A stretch of 64,000 bases of DNA, taken from the NCBI RefSeq assembly GCF_004799345.1, contig NZ_SSMC01000003.1, positions 680,926-744,925 of the forward strand. The letters are read 5' to 3'. The DNA comes from Robertkochia marina (GTDB lineage: Bacteria > Bacteroidota > Bacteroidia > Flavobacteriales > Flavobacteriaceae). Positions 36,997 through 46,654 of the stretch are shown in pieces. The notes under the pieces were generated by a model. The model was not told where the DNA came from. It worked only from the letters and a program-made list of their open reading frames with translations, and ran no database searches. The position numbers and the translations under genes were made by a program. The stretch's first letter is position 1. Each line of letters begins with the position of its first letter.

Positions 36997-39900
36997 ATGA
37001 TGAGAAACAAACTTCAACTTTTAAAGAGTATGTCATCGATCTGGTTAAAATTTTCCTTGTTATGCTTTCTTATGCTATCTGCAACAGCCATGTATGCTCA
37101 GGAGCGGATAATAACCGGGACGGTAACGGATCAATCTGATGTACCATTGGCTGGTGTTACAGTCATGCTGGAAAATACATCAATTGGAACTTCCAGTGAT
37201 TTTGATGGAAATTTCACACTGCGAATTCCTCCTGAAATTTTGGATCCTGTAATCGTATTTAGTTATGTAGGATTTGAGACTCAAAAAACACCTGTAGGAG
37301 TCTCCTCAAATCTTGAAATCATTTTAGAGGAAAACGCTACTGCATTAGAAGATGTTGTAGTAGTAGGATATGGCCAGCAAAAAAAGGAAAGCCTTACAGC
37401 TTCTGTTGGTGTTATCAGTAACGAGGAGATCCAGACCACCGTGAACCCCAGTGTTGCACAACAGTTGACAGGAAAAATTGCCGGAGTTCAAATTCGTCAA
37501 CTTTCCGGGCAACCCGGTTCATTTGCCAACGCCATCAATATTCGGGGTTTTGGTGAGCCAATCTATGTTATTGATGGCATAAGAAGAGGGGGATCTGCAG
37601 ATTTTCAGCAATTAAATCCGGATGATATAGAGAGTATATCTATCCTGAAAGATGCCTCTGCGGCTATTTATGGATTAGGAGCTGCTAATGGGGTAATATT
37701 AGTAACTACCAAAAAGGGAAATAAAGAAAAAGCTTCTTTTACATATACCTCGCTGGTTGGTACAATAAGGCCAACCGATGTACCCGAAATGGCCAATGCG
37801 GCTCAGTATACACAAATGTGGAATGACACCCAATTATTCATCCCTGGAGGGGCTGGTGTACCATACTACTCTCCTGAAGAAATTGAGCGTTGGAAAGAAG
37901 GAGGTCCTGGCTACGAGAGTACCAATTGGAATGATCTGACGATCAAAGATAATGCCATGACTGCGCAGCATAATTTAACGGCTGCAGGAGGTAATGATAA
38001 AACCAATTACTTTCTGAGTTTTGGCTACGTTACAGAGGATGGATTACTTAAGAGTGACGATATGGGATATGAACGTTATACCTTCCGATCTAATATAACC
38101 ACTGAATTAGTGAAAAATGTAACCGGTTCGTTATTGATCGGAGGACGATGGGATCGAAATTGGGAACCCGGAACAAACTTCTTTAATATTTTTAAAGGAT
38201 CTCGGGTTTCCTTACCCATTGAAGACCCTTATGCCAATAATAATCCTGAATTCCTGGCTCCTGTTTCCTCCGGATTAAATCCGGTAGCTTTTATGGAAAG
38301 GGATGTTACAGGATACAATGAGAATCAGAATCGTAACCTGACAACGACCTTTTCCCTGGAATATAAAGCACCTTTTTTGGAAGGATTGAGCTTTAAAGGG
38401 GTTGGAGCATATGATTTAGTGAATTATCAGAATAAAAGTGTCTATCCAACCTATTTGCTGTACAACTACGATGAAGCAACGGGTGAATATATTCCGATAA
38501 AACAAAGGGATGGTACAGCCAATATTAATAACACGAACAGAAACGGTGATGGATTAACTTTTCAAGGGTATATAAATTATAATAATACCTTTTTTAATGA
38601 TCATGCCGTTGAGGCCCAGTTCATAGTTGAGAAAAATTCATTTTCTGATAGATTTTCAACCATTAAGAGGTACTATGCTGACTTCTACACAAAAGACCAA
38701 CTTCGTTTTGCAGATGCTCAGAATCAGGAAAGTGATGGACTGGAATCTCAAAGTGCAGACCTTTCCTATATCGGGAATTTAACGTATGGCTACAAGGGTA
38801 AGTATCTGTTGCAGGTGGCGGCCAGATATATGGGATCATACCGATATTCTCCAGACACCAGATGGGGTTTTTATCCTAGTGCTTCTGCAGGTTGGAGAAT
38901 CTCTGAAGAATCTTTTATAAAAGACAATATCGATTGGATATCTAACCTTAAACTCCGGGCTTCATATGGTATTGCCGGGATGCCGGAAGGCGGGCCTTTT
39001 CAGTACGTTCCCGGATATTCTTTGGGTAGTGGAGGGTCTTATGAGTTTGTAGACGGTGAGCTTACAGAAGGAATTAGTACGCCTCCGCCGCCAAATAACA
39101 ATCTGACCTGGATGGAAGCTACCACTACAAATTTTGGATTGGATTTAGGACTTTTTCGAAGTAGGCTGAATTTTACTATTGATGTTTTTCAAAGAGATTT
39201 GGAAGGAATGCCTGCCAGACCCAGTGTAGCCTTACCTAATACATATGGTGGTGCCCTTGCTGAAGAAAACCTGAACAGTGAAATTACCCAAGGGCTGGAT
39301 CTTACTTTAGGATATCGCAGTGGTTTAGGTCAGGATTTCAAATATGATATTACAGCGAATTTCTCTTATGCGCGGACAAAAAGAGATTATGTAGAGGGAG
39401 AGGCTTTTACCAATAGTATGGATCGTTGGAGAAATCAACAAGGAGATCGTTGGAATGATATTGCCTGGGGGTATGATTATATAGGTCAATTTCAAAATGA
39501 ACAGGAATTGATTAATGCGCCTATGCAAAATGGTGACAGGAGTAATGTACTTCGTGAATTACCCGGAGATTTCAGATATGCCGACTGGAATAATGATGGA
39601 ATTATTGATGGTCAAGACGTTCAGCCACTATTCTTCGCAGGAAGACCTAAAATGTTTTACGGTTTAAATTTGAATGCCTCCTATAAGAACTTTTATATAA
39701 ATGTCCTCTTTCAGGGAGCAGCCAAATATACGGTGCGATTTAGAGAGGTTTACGCTGAAATGTTTGCCTTTCGCGGCAACACACCCGCTTATTTCTATGA
39801 TCGATGGACAAAAGAAGATCCCTATGATATAAACAGTGAATGGGTTCCGGGTAAATGGCCTGCAAGCCGAACCATTGGCGATGTTGGTGCAATGTATAAT

Positions 39901-40161
39901 GAAAGTTCAGTTTGGAGAAGAGATGCTTCTTACTTACGATTAAAGTCAATTGAATTGGGGTATGATTTAACCCTTGAAAGCCTGGAAAGAGTACTGGGTA
40001 TCACCAAAATCAGATTTTATTTGAATGGGTTTAACCTCTACACCTGGGCCGATGATTTCGTAAAACCATTTGATCCGGAAAAAATTGAAGGAGCGTATTC
40101 TGCCGGATTTACCTATCCGCTTACCCAGACATTTAATTTCGGATTTAATATCAACTTTTAA
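36997..40161 (+). CDS. susC: SusC-like TonB-dependent outer-membrane transporter
   Basis: 1054 residues. A signal peptide ends ATAMYAQ. A CarboxypepD_reg-like domain follows (RIITGTVTDQSDVPLAGVTV, GTSSDFDGNFTLRIP), then the SusC hallmark EDVVVVGYGQQKKESLTAS, a plug domain (IYVIDGIRRGG, DASAAIYGLGAANGVILVTT) and a ~800-residue beta-barrel ending FNFGFNINF. SusC proteins import glycan fragments captured by the SusD partner, powered by TonB. It is the first gene of the PUL operon, 13 bp before susD. Length and ending are complete. Substrate is inferred from the downstream alpha-mannan-type enzymes. Confidence 0.97.
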   Translation: MMRNKLQLLKSMSSIWLKFSLLCFLMLSATAMYAQERIITGTVTDQSDVPLAGVTVMLENTSIGTSSDFDGNFTLRIPPEILDPVIVFSYVGFETQKTPVGVSSNLEIILEENATALEDVVVVGYGQQKKESLTASVGVISNEEIQTTVNPSVAQQLTGKIAGVQIRQLSGQPGSFANAINIRGFGEPIYVIDGIRRGGSADFQQLNPDDIESISILKDASAAIYGLGAANGVILVTTKKGNKEKASFTYTSLVGTIRPTDVPEMANAAQYTQMWNDTQLFIPGGAGVPYYSPEEIERWKEGGPGYESTNWNDLTIKDNAMTAQHNLTAAGGNDKTNYFLSFGYVTEDGLLKSDDMGYERYTFRSNITTELVKNVTGSLLIGGRWDRNWEPGTNFFNIFKGSRVSLPIEDPYANNNPEFLAPVSSGLNPVAFMERDVTGYNENQNRNLTTTFSLEYKAPFLEGLSFKGVGAYDLVNYQNKSVYPTYLLYNYDEATGEYIPIKQRDGTANINNTNRNGDGLTFQGYINYNNTFFNDHAVEAQFIVEKNSFSDRFSTIKRYYADFYTKDQLRFADAQNQESDGLESQSADLSYIGNLTYGYKGKYLLQVAARYMGSYRYSPDTRWGFYPSASAGWRISEESFIKDNIDWISNLKLRASYGIAGMPEGGPFQYVPGYSLGSGGSYEFVDGELTEGISTPPPPNNNLTWMEATTTNFGLDLGLFRSRLNFTIDVFQRDLEGMPARPSVALPNTYGGALAEENLNSEITQGLDLTLGYRSGLGQDFKYDITANFSYARTKRDYVEGEAFTNSMDRWRNQQGDRWNDIAWGYDYIGQFQNEQELINAPMQNGDRSNVLRELPGDFRYADWNNDGIIDGQDVQPLFFAGRPKMFYGLNLNASYKNFYINVLFQGAAKYTVRFREVYAEMFAFRGNTPAYFYDRWTKEDPYDINSEWVPGKWPASRTIGDVGAMYNESSVWRRDASYLRLKSIELGYDLTLESLERVLGITKIRFYLNGFNLYTWADDFVKPFDPEKIEGAYSAGFTYPLTQTFNFGFNINF

Positions 40162-40174
40162 TCAATAGGAGTAT

Positions 40175-42055
40175 ATGAAAACGTTAAAAACTATAGTGTA
40201 CTGTTCCTTCCTTATTACATGTTTTGCATGTAGTGATAGCCTGGATCTGGAACCTACCGATAAAATTACGGCAAATGACCTGTTTGCAGATCCTGCAGGT
40301 ACTCAACTATATCTTGCCGACTTGTATGATCGATTACCAATTGAGGACCTCACCTATTTCCCTAAAGAAGGATTTAATTACAATCAGGGAGGCCCTAATA
40401 ATGGAGGTTTTAATAATGCTATGCTAACTAGTTTAGCACATCACAGTGAACGAAATAGCTTTATTAATGATAGTTACTTGAATTGGTGGGACCCTGCTTT
40501 TAGATTAATCCGGGATGTCAATTTGTTTATAGAAATAATACCCACCCTTAATATTTCCGAAGATCAAAAGGCGCTATATCGTGGCGAAGCCGCTTTTATT
40601 AGAGCATTTACTTATTTCGGCTTAGCAAAAAGGTATGGAGGAGTTCCTATCCTTTTGGAGGCTCAGGAGTATGATGGAGACCCTTCTTCATTAATAGTTC
40701 CAAGAAATACAGAAGTACAAACCTGGGATTTCATCCTTGAAGAGAGTGATGTAGCCATTAATTCTCTGGGGAACTCTAATGGTAGAAGAGCCTCAAAATG
40801 GGCTGCTTTAGCGCTGAAATCTAGAGCGGCACTGCATGCCGCATCCATAGCTAAGTTTGGTGATAATGTTGACCTTACAGGAGATGCTGTGAACCAGAAT
40901 TTAGTAGGTATTCCCGCTGGAGAAGCGAACAGGTACTATCAAGCCTGTATCGACGCCTCTGCAGAACTAATGGACAATGGACCGTATTCACTTTATAAGC
41001 CAAACCCGGCTAGTGCAGAGGAAGCTGCAACAAATTTCCGGGCTATGTTTGCCAATCCTAACATTGCACCTGAGGAAGCTATTTTGATTAAAGGCCGAAC
41101 TATCCCCGGAGACAGTTATGGTAATAATTACGATATCTGGTTTAATCCGGCACAAACAAGAAATGGTTGGCCACACCCTGGAAGATTTTGTCCAACCCTG
41201 GAGTTTGTTGATCTTTTTGAGAGCTACAGTAACCCCGGGCAAGATGCCCCTATTATAACGACTGTTGATGGCAATGTCGATAATTACAACGGATTCGATG
41301 CTTCAAGAGAATATATTCATTACAGTGATCCTGAAGCGCTTTTTGCTGATAAAGATGCACGTTTAAGAGCCACGGTTATTTTACCATTTTCTGATTGGAA
41401 AGGTGTGAAAATTATTTATCAGGCAGGGTACATTCAACCGGATGGGGTTGCCAGGGTAGAGACCAATGCCAGCATAGATGTAAATGGAACGACCTATTAT
41501 ACCTACGGAACAGATAATCCGGAGACCCATTCCGGTTTTAATCCTTACGGGGGAAACATGACCAAAACAGGTTTTGGTTTTAAAAAATTATTGAGTAATG
41601 ACCCTGTGATTCCCGGTTGGAATCGCGGTACTACAGATTTTGCAGAGTTCCGTTTCGCCGAGGTATTATTAAACTATGCTGAAGCTGTCGTAGAGAGTGG
41701 ATTAGGAGATGCTGCCAAAGCTACTGAAGCTTTGAATGCCACCCGTAAAAGAGCATTTCATCAGACCGATATTCCTTTAACTGTTGAAAATGTTATGAGA
41801 GAACGAACTGTCGAGTTGGCCTTCGAGAATAAAAGGATATGGGATTTAATGAGGAGGAGATCGTACCATACGACCTTTAATAATACCAGAAAACATGCTT
41901 TATTCCCGGTTCTTGATTTGAGAGGAGATGGTCCTTATGAATATATCTTTTTGAGAAATAGAATTCGTGGTAATGATCCGCAGACTTTTGATGTAACTAA
42001 TTATTACAGAAAGATTCCTGGAACCGGACTTAATGGTTTGATTCAGAACCCTTAA
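40175..42055 (+). CDS. susD: SusD-like starch/glycan-binding lipoprotein
   Basis: A 626-residue surface lipoprotein (signal ending SFLITCFACSDSLDLEPTD, the classic SusD start). Tetratricopeptide-like helices follow (ALYRGEAAFIRAFTYFGLAKRYGGVPI), and the C-terminal RagB/SusD signature reads FAEVLLNYAEAV and RERTVELAFENKRIWDLMRR. It captures oligosaccharides and closes the SusC channel as a lid. A rare Shine-Dalgarno-like AGGAG lies just before the start. It pairs with the upstream susC. The glycan is not readable from the sequence. Confidence 0.97.
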   Translation: MKTLKTIVYCSFLITCFACSDSLDLEPTDKITANDLFADPAGTQLYLADLYDRLPIEDLTYFPKEGFNYNQGGPNNGGFNNAMLTSLAHHSERNSFINDSYLNWWDPAFRLIRDVNLFIEIIPTLNISEDQKALYRGEAAFIRAFTYFGLAKRYGGVPILLEAQEYDGDPSSLIVPRNTEVQTWDFILEESDVAINSLGNSNGRRASKWAALALKSRAALHAASIAKFGDNVDLTGDAVNQNLVGIPAGEANRYYQACIDASAELMDNGPYSLYKPNPASAEEAATNFRAMFANPNIAPEEAILIKGRTIPGDSYGNNYDIWFNPAQTRNGWPHPGRFCPTLEFVDLFESYSNPGQDAPIITTVDGNVDNYNGFDASREYIHYSDPEALFADKDARLRATVILPFSDWKGVKIIYQAGYIQPDGVARVETNASIDVNGTTYYTYGTDNPETHSGFNPYGGNMTKTGFGFKKLLSNDPVIPGWNRGTTDFAEFRFAEVLLNYAEAVVESGLGDAAKATEALNATRKRAFHQTDIPLTVENVMRERTVELAFENKRIWDLMRRRSYHTTFNNTRKHALFPVLDLRGDGPYEYIFLRNRIRGNDPQTFDVTNYYRKIPGTGLNGLIQNP

Positions 42056-42058
42056 TTG

Positions 42059-42775
42059 ATGAAAAATAAAAAACTAAAAATGACAATTATGAAGAAATAC
42101 ACCTATTTGTTATTGCTAATGGTCTTTGCCGGGTTGAGTACGGCTTGTGAATTAGATGAATTGCAGGGGCCTGATGCAGAATTGTATGGTAGCATAATCG
42201 ATGAGGCCACAGGAGAACTTGTTCAACAAGATATTATTCGCGGGGGCGAATTAGAGTTAAGAGAACATGGATGGGAGAATGTTTCTCCACAATTCATGAA
42301 TTACAAGGTGGATGGAACTTTTAGAGATAGTAAGTTGTTTTCTGCTGATTATAATATTTATCCTATCAAGACTAATTTTCACCCTATAGATACGATCGTC
42401 ACTAACATTAGTGGCAGTAAAGAATTGGAACTCCTGGTAACACCTTATATCAGAATCATCAATCCAAGTATCTCGAAATCCGGAAATATTATTACCGCAA
42501 CTTTCAGCTTAGATCAAACCGGTGTTAATCAGGTGAAAAAAGTCGGATTATATGCCGGGGCCGACGGCAATGTTGGCGAACCCATGAGGCTTACAAAAGC
42601 AGAACAAGAAATTAATGCGGTGAGTGATCCTTCTACGGTTTACACCTTGAGTATTAATGCTGATAATGAAATTGATCTGAAAACAGGAAAAAGTTACTTT
42701 TTTCGAATTGGAGCCTTATACGATGCACCAAATGCAAGATTTAATTATGCGCCTGCTGAAAATATTCAGCTATAG
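42059..42775 (+). CDS. DUF3823 lipoprotein (SusCD-associated surface protein)
   Basis: Up to 238 residues, beginning 3 bp after the susD stop. The signal peptide ends LMVFAGLSTACELDELQGPDA, so the mature protein is a lipoprotein; a start at 42089 (MKKYTYLLLLM) is also plausible. The mature part reads as two beta-sandwich-like domains (LYGSIIDEATGELVQQDIIRG; RIINPSISKSGNIITATFSL), the plan of DUF3823. Such proteins sit after SusD in many PULs and probably bind glycan at the cell surface. No catalytic motif is seen. Confidence 0.88.
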   Translation: MKNKKLKMTIMKKYTYLLLLMVFAGLSTACELDELQGPDAELYGSIIDEATGELVQQDIIRGGELELREHGWENVSPQFMNYKVDGTFRDSKLFSADYNIYPIKTNFHPIDTIVTNISGSKELELLVTPYIRIINPSISKSGNIITATFSLDQTGVNQVKKVGLYAGADGNVGEPMRLTKAEQEINAVSDPSTVYTLSINADNEIDLKTGKSYFFRIGALYDAPNARFNYAPAENIQL

Positions 42776-42811
42776 CTTAACCAATTAAAGTTGAATAGTT
42801 ACCTATGATGC

Positions 42812-42843
42812 ATTTCCAGGCTCCCTGTTCGGGGAGTCTGGAA
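42812..42843 (+). promoter_or_regulatory. Intercistronic stem-loop after susC-susD-DUF3823
   Basis: Around 42812-42843 TTCCAGGCTCCC and GGGAGTCTGGAA fold into a 12-pair stem (one G-T) with a 6-base loop. There is no T-run after it. It probably stabilises the 3' end of the upstream transcript or partly attenuates read-through rather than ending the operon. Confidence 0.5.
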
Positions 42844-42874
42844 GCATTAAAAATTCAGCCCTTAAAAATTAATT

Positions 42875-44206
42875 ATGAAAATTATCTCCAGCATAGCATC
42901 TGTATTAAGTACCGCTCTTTTGTTGGTAGTTTCATGTTCAAATGATTCGGACCCAGTGGAAGAAGACCTGACTTCTGTAACGCCAGACCCTGTAGAGGAA
43001 AAGGTTTATGATGAAACGGGGTGTCTTTATACCTCATATACAAATCTCGTCATGGCCGGATACCAGGGTTGGTTTGCAGCAGAGGGTGATGAAAGTAATC
43101 GTGGCTGGTATCACTATAAGAACGATTGTGGATTTTATCCGGGTTGTTCCAGTATTGATATGTGGCCAGACATGACAGAATATGACAAGTCATATATCAC
43201 TCCCTTTAGCTATTCCGACGGAAGTCCTGCCTATTTATATAGTCCTTACGACATTGAATCGATAGATCTCCATTTTAAATGGATGAAAGATCACGGTATT
43301 GACGGGGTACATATGCAGCGATTTGTTGCTGAGATTCACCCTTCAAATGAAAAGGGTAGAAGGCACTTTAATAAAGTGCTGGAAAGTGCTCTTATTGCAG
43401 CAAAGAAATATGACAGAGCTATAAGTGTCATGTATGACCTCAGTGGAAGTTCCAGTGACAGAGTAGCTTATGTCGAACAAGACTGGAATACAATTGTCAA
43501 TGAATTTGACCTGTTTAACAACCTGAAGCATCCAACCTACTTGCGGCATAACGGGAAACCTTTAATGTCGGTTTGGGGAGTAGGTTTTAATGATGGTCGT
43601 GATTATTCAATAGCTGATGTGGATCAGCTCGTTACGCGTCTGAAAGGTCCGACTAATAAAGTTTCGATTATGCTGGGCGTGCCTTATTACTGGAGAACTA
43701 TGGGGAATGATACAGAAAATGATCCCGGGTTGCATACCCTTATAAGAAAAGTTGATATCATCATGCCATGGGCCGTTGGGCGTTATAAGATGGAAAGCTT
43801 TGATTCGAATAATATACTCCAGGACATCAGCTGGACTAATAGTAATGATGTGGATTATGTACCAGTGATTTTTCCCGGATTTTCATGGGGAAACCTTAGA
43901 AAAGATCCGTTGCTCTATGATCAGATTCCACGGCATGGGGGTGAATTTCTGTGGAAACAAGTAGCCGGAGCCAAGCTTGCGGGTGCAGAAAGTCTGTATG
44001 TAGCTATGTTCGATGAAATTGATGAGGGTACAGCCATTTTTAAAGTTTCGCTGGAAAATAATGTGCCTATGAATGGGAATGATGGGGGTAAGTTTATCGG
44101 GCTAGATGAAACTCTTCGAACAGATCATTATCTGTGGCTTACTGGTCAGGCTGCGAATTGGTTCCACCAAGAAGGAGAATATGGAGTAACCATGCCCCAA
44201 CGTTGA
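42875..44206 (+). CDS. GH71/GH99-like glycoside hydrolase (putative endo-alpha-mannosidase), lipoprotein
   Basis: This 443-residue lipoprotein (signal ending LLLVVSCSNDSDPVEED, acidic after the Cys) is likely surface-exposed. The catalytic TIM-barrel region starts YTNLVMAGYQGWFAAEGDES and contains HFKWMKDHGIDGVHMQRFV, VPVIFPGFSWGN and, near the end, MFDEIDEGTAIFK. The E-x-x-E spacing in DEIDEGTAI mirrors the catalytic EWHEGTQIE of GH99 endo-alpha-1,2-mannosidases. The family is known to cut internal alpha-mannosidic bonds through a 1,2-anhydro sugar. Its relative at 46641 shares all these features. A GH71 (alpha-1,3-glucan) role is possible, but the GH92 gene between them favours mannan. Confidence 0.85.
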   Translation: MKIISSIASVLSTALLLVVSCSNDSDPVEEDLTSVTPDPVEEKVYDETGCLYTSYTNLVMAGYQGWFAAEGDESNRGWYHYKNDCGFYPGCSSIDMWPDMTEYDKSYITPFSYSDGSPAYLYSPYDIESIDLHFKWMKDHGIDGVHMQRFVAEIHPSNEKGRRHFNKVLESALIAAKKYDRAISVMYDLSGSSSDRVAYVEQDWNTIVNEFDLFNNLKHPTYLRHNGKPLMSVWGVGFNDGRDYSIADVDQLVTRLKGPTNKVSIMLGVPYYWRTMGNDTENDPGLHTLIRKVDIIMPWAVGRYKMESFDSNNILQDISWTNSNDVDYVPVIFPGFSWGNLRKDPLLYDQIPRHGGEFLWKQVAGAKLAGAESLYVAMFDEIDEGTAIFKVSLENNVPMNGNDGGKFIGLDETLRTDHYLWLTGQAANWFHQEGEYGVTMPQR

Positions 44207-44277
44207 TCAATCCGCTAAAATAAAATCCGCTACGGGGGATGGCTTTATTAGCAATTAATCCCTGAATTATTAGTGGT

Positions 44278-44301
44278 TGAGGAATTTTGAGAAATTCCTC
44301 A
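44278..44301 (+). promoter_or_regulatory. Perfect intercistronic hairpin before the GH92 gene
   Basis: TGAGGAATTT (44278-44287) and AAATTCCTCA (44292-44301) pair perfectly around a TGAG tetraloop in the 129-bp gap between the first GH99-like gene and GH92. Without a T-run it is likely an mRNA stability or attenuation element. Confidence 0.4.
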
Positions 44302-44335
44302 TTGTACAATATCAATCTACTACAAACCTAGTTTT

Positions 44336-46654
44336 ATGAAAATTATTCTTTCAGGAATTATAATAGTCACCTCTATATACTTGAGTGGTTGTAATAGAGC
44401 TCAAGGAAATGACATGGTTTCCAAGGCCGAAGTTCCAGTCACCAATTTTGTAAATCCTTTTATAGGGACTTCAGGGCACGGACATACTTTTCCGGGAGCA
44501 ACCACTCCTAATGGAATGGTACAGTTAAGCCCGGACACCAGGACCTTGGGCTGGGATGCCTGTGGTGGCTATCACTATACAGATACATCTATTCTCGGTT
44601 TCAGCCATACTCATTTAAGTGGCACAGGAATTGGAGATATGGGAGATGTACTTTTTATGCCATTTACCGGAGAAGCGCATATTGAGCCGGGCTCCCCGGA
44701 GAATCCGGAAACAGGATATCGCAGCCGGTTTAATCATGATACCGAAAATGCTGTACCCGGTTATTATACGGTGGAACTGGAAGATTATAATATCGAAGTA
44801 GAGTTAACGGCATCCAAAAGAGTAGGGTTTCATAAATATAATTACCGCGAGGGCCATGATCCGGGTATAATTATTGATTTGGCCCATACCATCCACGGAC
44901 ATGAGAATACGATTAATGAAATAAAGGTTATAAGTGAAACGGAAATTGTAGGGCATAAGAAAACAAAAGGCTGGGCACAAAACCATGATGTCTTTTTTTA
45001 TGCAAAGTTCGATCGTCCCGTCACAACCACCCTGTACGTTGATGGGGTTAAATCTGAGGCCAACTCACAGGTCAATGGCCAGAACACCCAGGCTGTAATC
45101 CGCTTTGAACAAGAACAGTCTACTCCTTTATTGGTTAAGGTAGGAATATCCTCAGTTGATTATGAAGGTGCAAAGAAAAATTTGATAGAGGAGGTGCCAG
45201 ATTGGGATTTCCATCGGATTCGAAACAGGGCCCAAAAACAATGGGATGACGTACTGAACAAGATCAAGGTTAAAGGCGGCTCTGCCGATCAGAAGGCTAT
45301 TTTTTATACCTCACTCTACCATACCTACCTGAGCCCTTATGTTTTTAATGATGTTGATGGAAGGTATCGAGGGATGAACCGGGAAATTCAAAAATCAGCA
45401 ACCGGTGATATTTATACAGTTTTTTCACTTTGGGATACCTTTAGAGGGTATCACCCTTTGCAAAATATATTGGAACCGGAAAAAAATGCTGCCTTTATTC
45501 GGTCTCTCCTCGATAAATATGAAAATGGTGGAATTTTACCCAAATGGGAATTGTCTGGGAATTATACAGGAACTATGATTGGCTACCATGCTGTATCTGT
45601 GATCGCAGATGCTTACGCCAAAGGCAATCGTGATTTTGATGCAGAAAAGGCCTTAAATGCCATGGTACACGCTGCTTCTTATGATACCACCTCTATAGCA
45701 TTTCCTTCTGAAAATGTAAAGAATAAGTTAGTTCCCAAAGCCAAATATTATAATGAAACCCTGGGATTCATACCGGCAGACCTGGAAAATGAGTCAGTAT
45801 CTAAAGCCTTAGAGTATGCTTTTAACGACTGGTGCATAGCACAGTTGGCCAATGCTCTTGGTAAGGAAGAGATATACCATGAATTTATGAAGCGATCGAT
45901 GGCTTATAAGCAATATTTTGATAAAGAAACAGGGTTTATGAGAGGTGTAAATAATGACGGTACTTTTAAGGAGCCTTTTGATCCTAAATTTTCCCGGCAT
46001 CGCAAAGATGATTATGTGGAAGGAAATGCATGGCAATGGACCTGGTTCGTACCCCATGATGTGGAGGGGCTGGTTGAAACTATGGGAGGTAAAGAAAAAT
46101 TCACCGAGAAACTTGATGAGTTATTTTCCACAGATTCTGAAATAAAAGGAGATGAAAAGTCATCTGATATTACCGGTCTGATCGGGCAGTATGCACATGG
46201 CAATGAGCCTAGTCACCATATTAGTCATTTATACAATTTTGTTGGACAGTCGTGGAAAACCCAACAACTCACTGATAGTATACTGAACAGTCTTTACTTC
46301 AATGATCCTAACGGATTGTCGGGCAATGAAGATTGTGGTCAGATGTCTGCATGGTACATACTCAATGCCTTGGGTTTCTATTCGTTTAATCCTGGAAGCT
46401 CCATGTACTCTATTGGGCGTCCCATTTTTGATGCTGTTGAAATTCAACTCAATAATGGTAAAACCTTTACTATCCTGGCCAATAATAACAGTACTTCTAA
46501 TAAATATGTACAATCAGTCTATCTGAATGGTGAAAAGTTGGAAACTCCATTCTTTGAGCATACAGATATTCTGGAAGGAGGTACCCTGCAATTTGAAATG
46601 GGCCCTGAAAAAAATGTCGAACTTTTTACCTCCAATAGCTATGAAGCACTCTAA
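44336..46654 (+). CDS. GH92 alpha-mannosidase (lipoprotein)
   Basis: A 772-residue lipoprotein (signal ending IYLSGCNRAQGND). The GH92 N-terminal beta-sandwich opens with the family hallmark VNPFIGTSGHGHTFPGATTP and MVQLSPDTR; GFSHTHLSGTGIGDMGDV is also typical. The C-terminal (alpha/alpha)6 barrel has VFSLWDTFRGYHPLQNI, GNEPSHHISHLYNFVGQ and the catalytic-region GNEDCGQMSAWYILNALGFY. GH92 enzymes are calcium-dependent exo-alpha-mannosidases (mostly 1,2-) acting on fungal/algal mannan or N-glycans. The start is followed by full family length. The end overlaps the next GH99-like gene by 14 bp. Confidence 0.97.
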   Translation: MKIILSGIIIVTSIYLSGCNRAQGNDMVSKAEVPVTNFVNPFIGTSGHGHTFPGATTPNGMVQLSPDTRTLGWDACGGYHYTDTSILGFSHTHLSGTGIGDMGDVLFMPFTGEAHIEPGSPENPETGYRSRFNHDTENAVPGYYTVELEDYNIEVELTASKRVGFHKYNYREGHDPGIIIDLAHTIHGHENTINEIKVISETEIVGHKKTKGWAQNHDVFFYAKFDRPVTTTLYVDGVKSEANSQVNGQNTQAVIRFEQEQSTPLLVKVGISSVDYEGAKKNLIEEVPDWDFHRIRNRAQKQWDDVLNKIKVKGGSADQKAIFYTSLYHTYLSPYVFNDVDGRYRGMNREIQKSATGDIYTVFSLWDTFRGYHPLQNILEPEKNAAFIRSLLDKYENGGILPKWELSGNYTGTMIGYHAVSVIADAYAKGNRDFDAEKALNAMVHAASYDTTSIAFPSENVKNKLVPKAKYYNETLGFIPADLENESVSKALEYAFNDWCIAQLANALGKEEIYHEFMKRSMAYKQYFDKETGFMRGVNNDGTFKEPFDPKFSRHRKDDYVEGNAWQWTWFVPHDVEGLVETMGGKEKFTEKLDELFSTDSEIKGDEKSSDITGLIGQYAHGNEPSHHISHLYNFVGQSWKTQQLTDSILNSLYFNDPNGLSGNEDCGQMSAWYILNALGFYSFNPGSSMYSIGRPIFDAVEIQLNNGKTFTILANNNSTSNKYVQSVYLNGEKLETPFFEHTDILEGGTLQFEMGPEKNVELFTSNSYEAL

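Noticed and set aside
44207..44335. End of the PUL operon after the first GH99-like gene
   Set aside because: The hairpin at 44278 has no T-run and gene spacing then stays tight through 56033, so read-through is more likely than a separate unit.
46527..46640. 38-codon N-terminal extension of the second GH99-like gene
   Set aside because: It overlaps GH92 heavily and would bury the clear signal peptide that starts at 46641.
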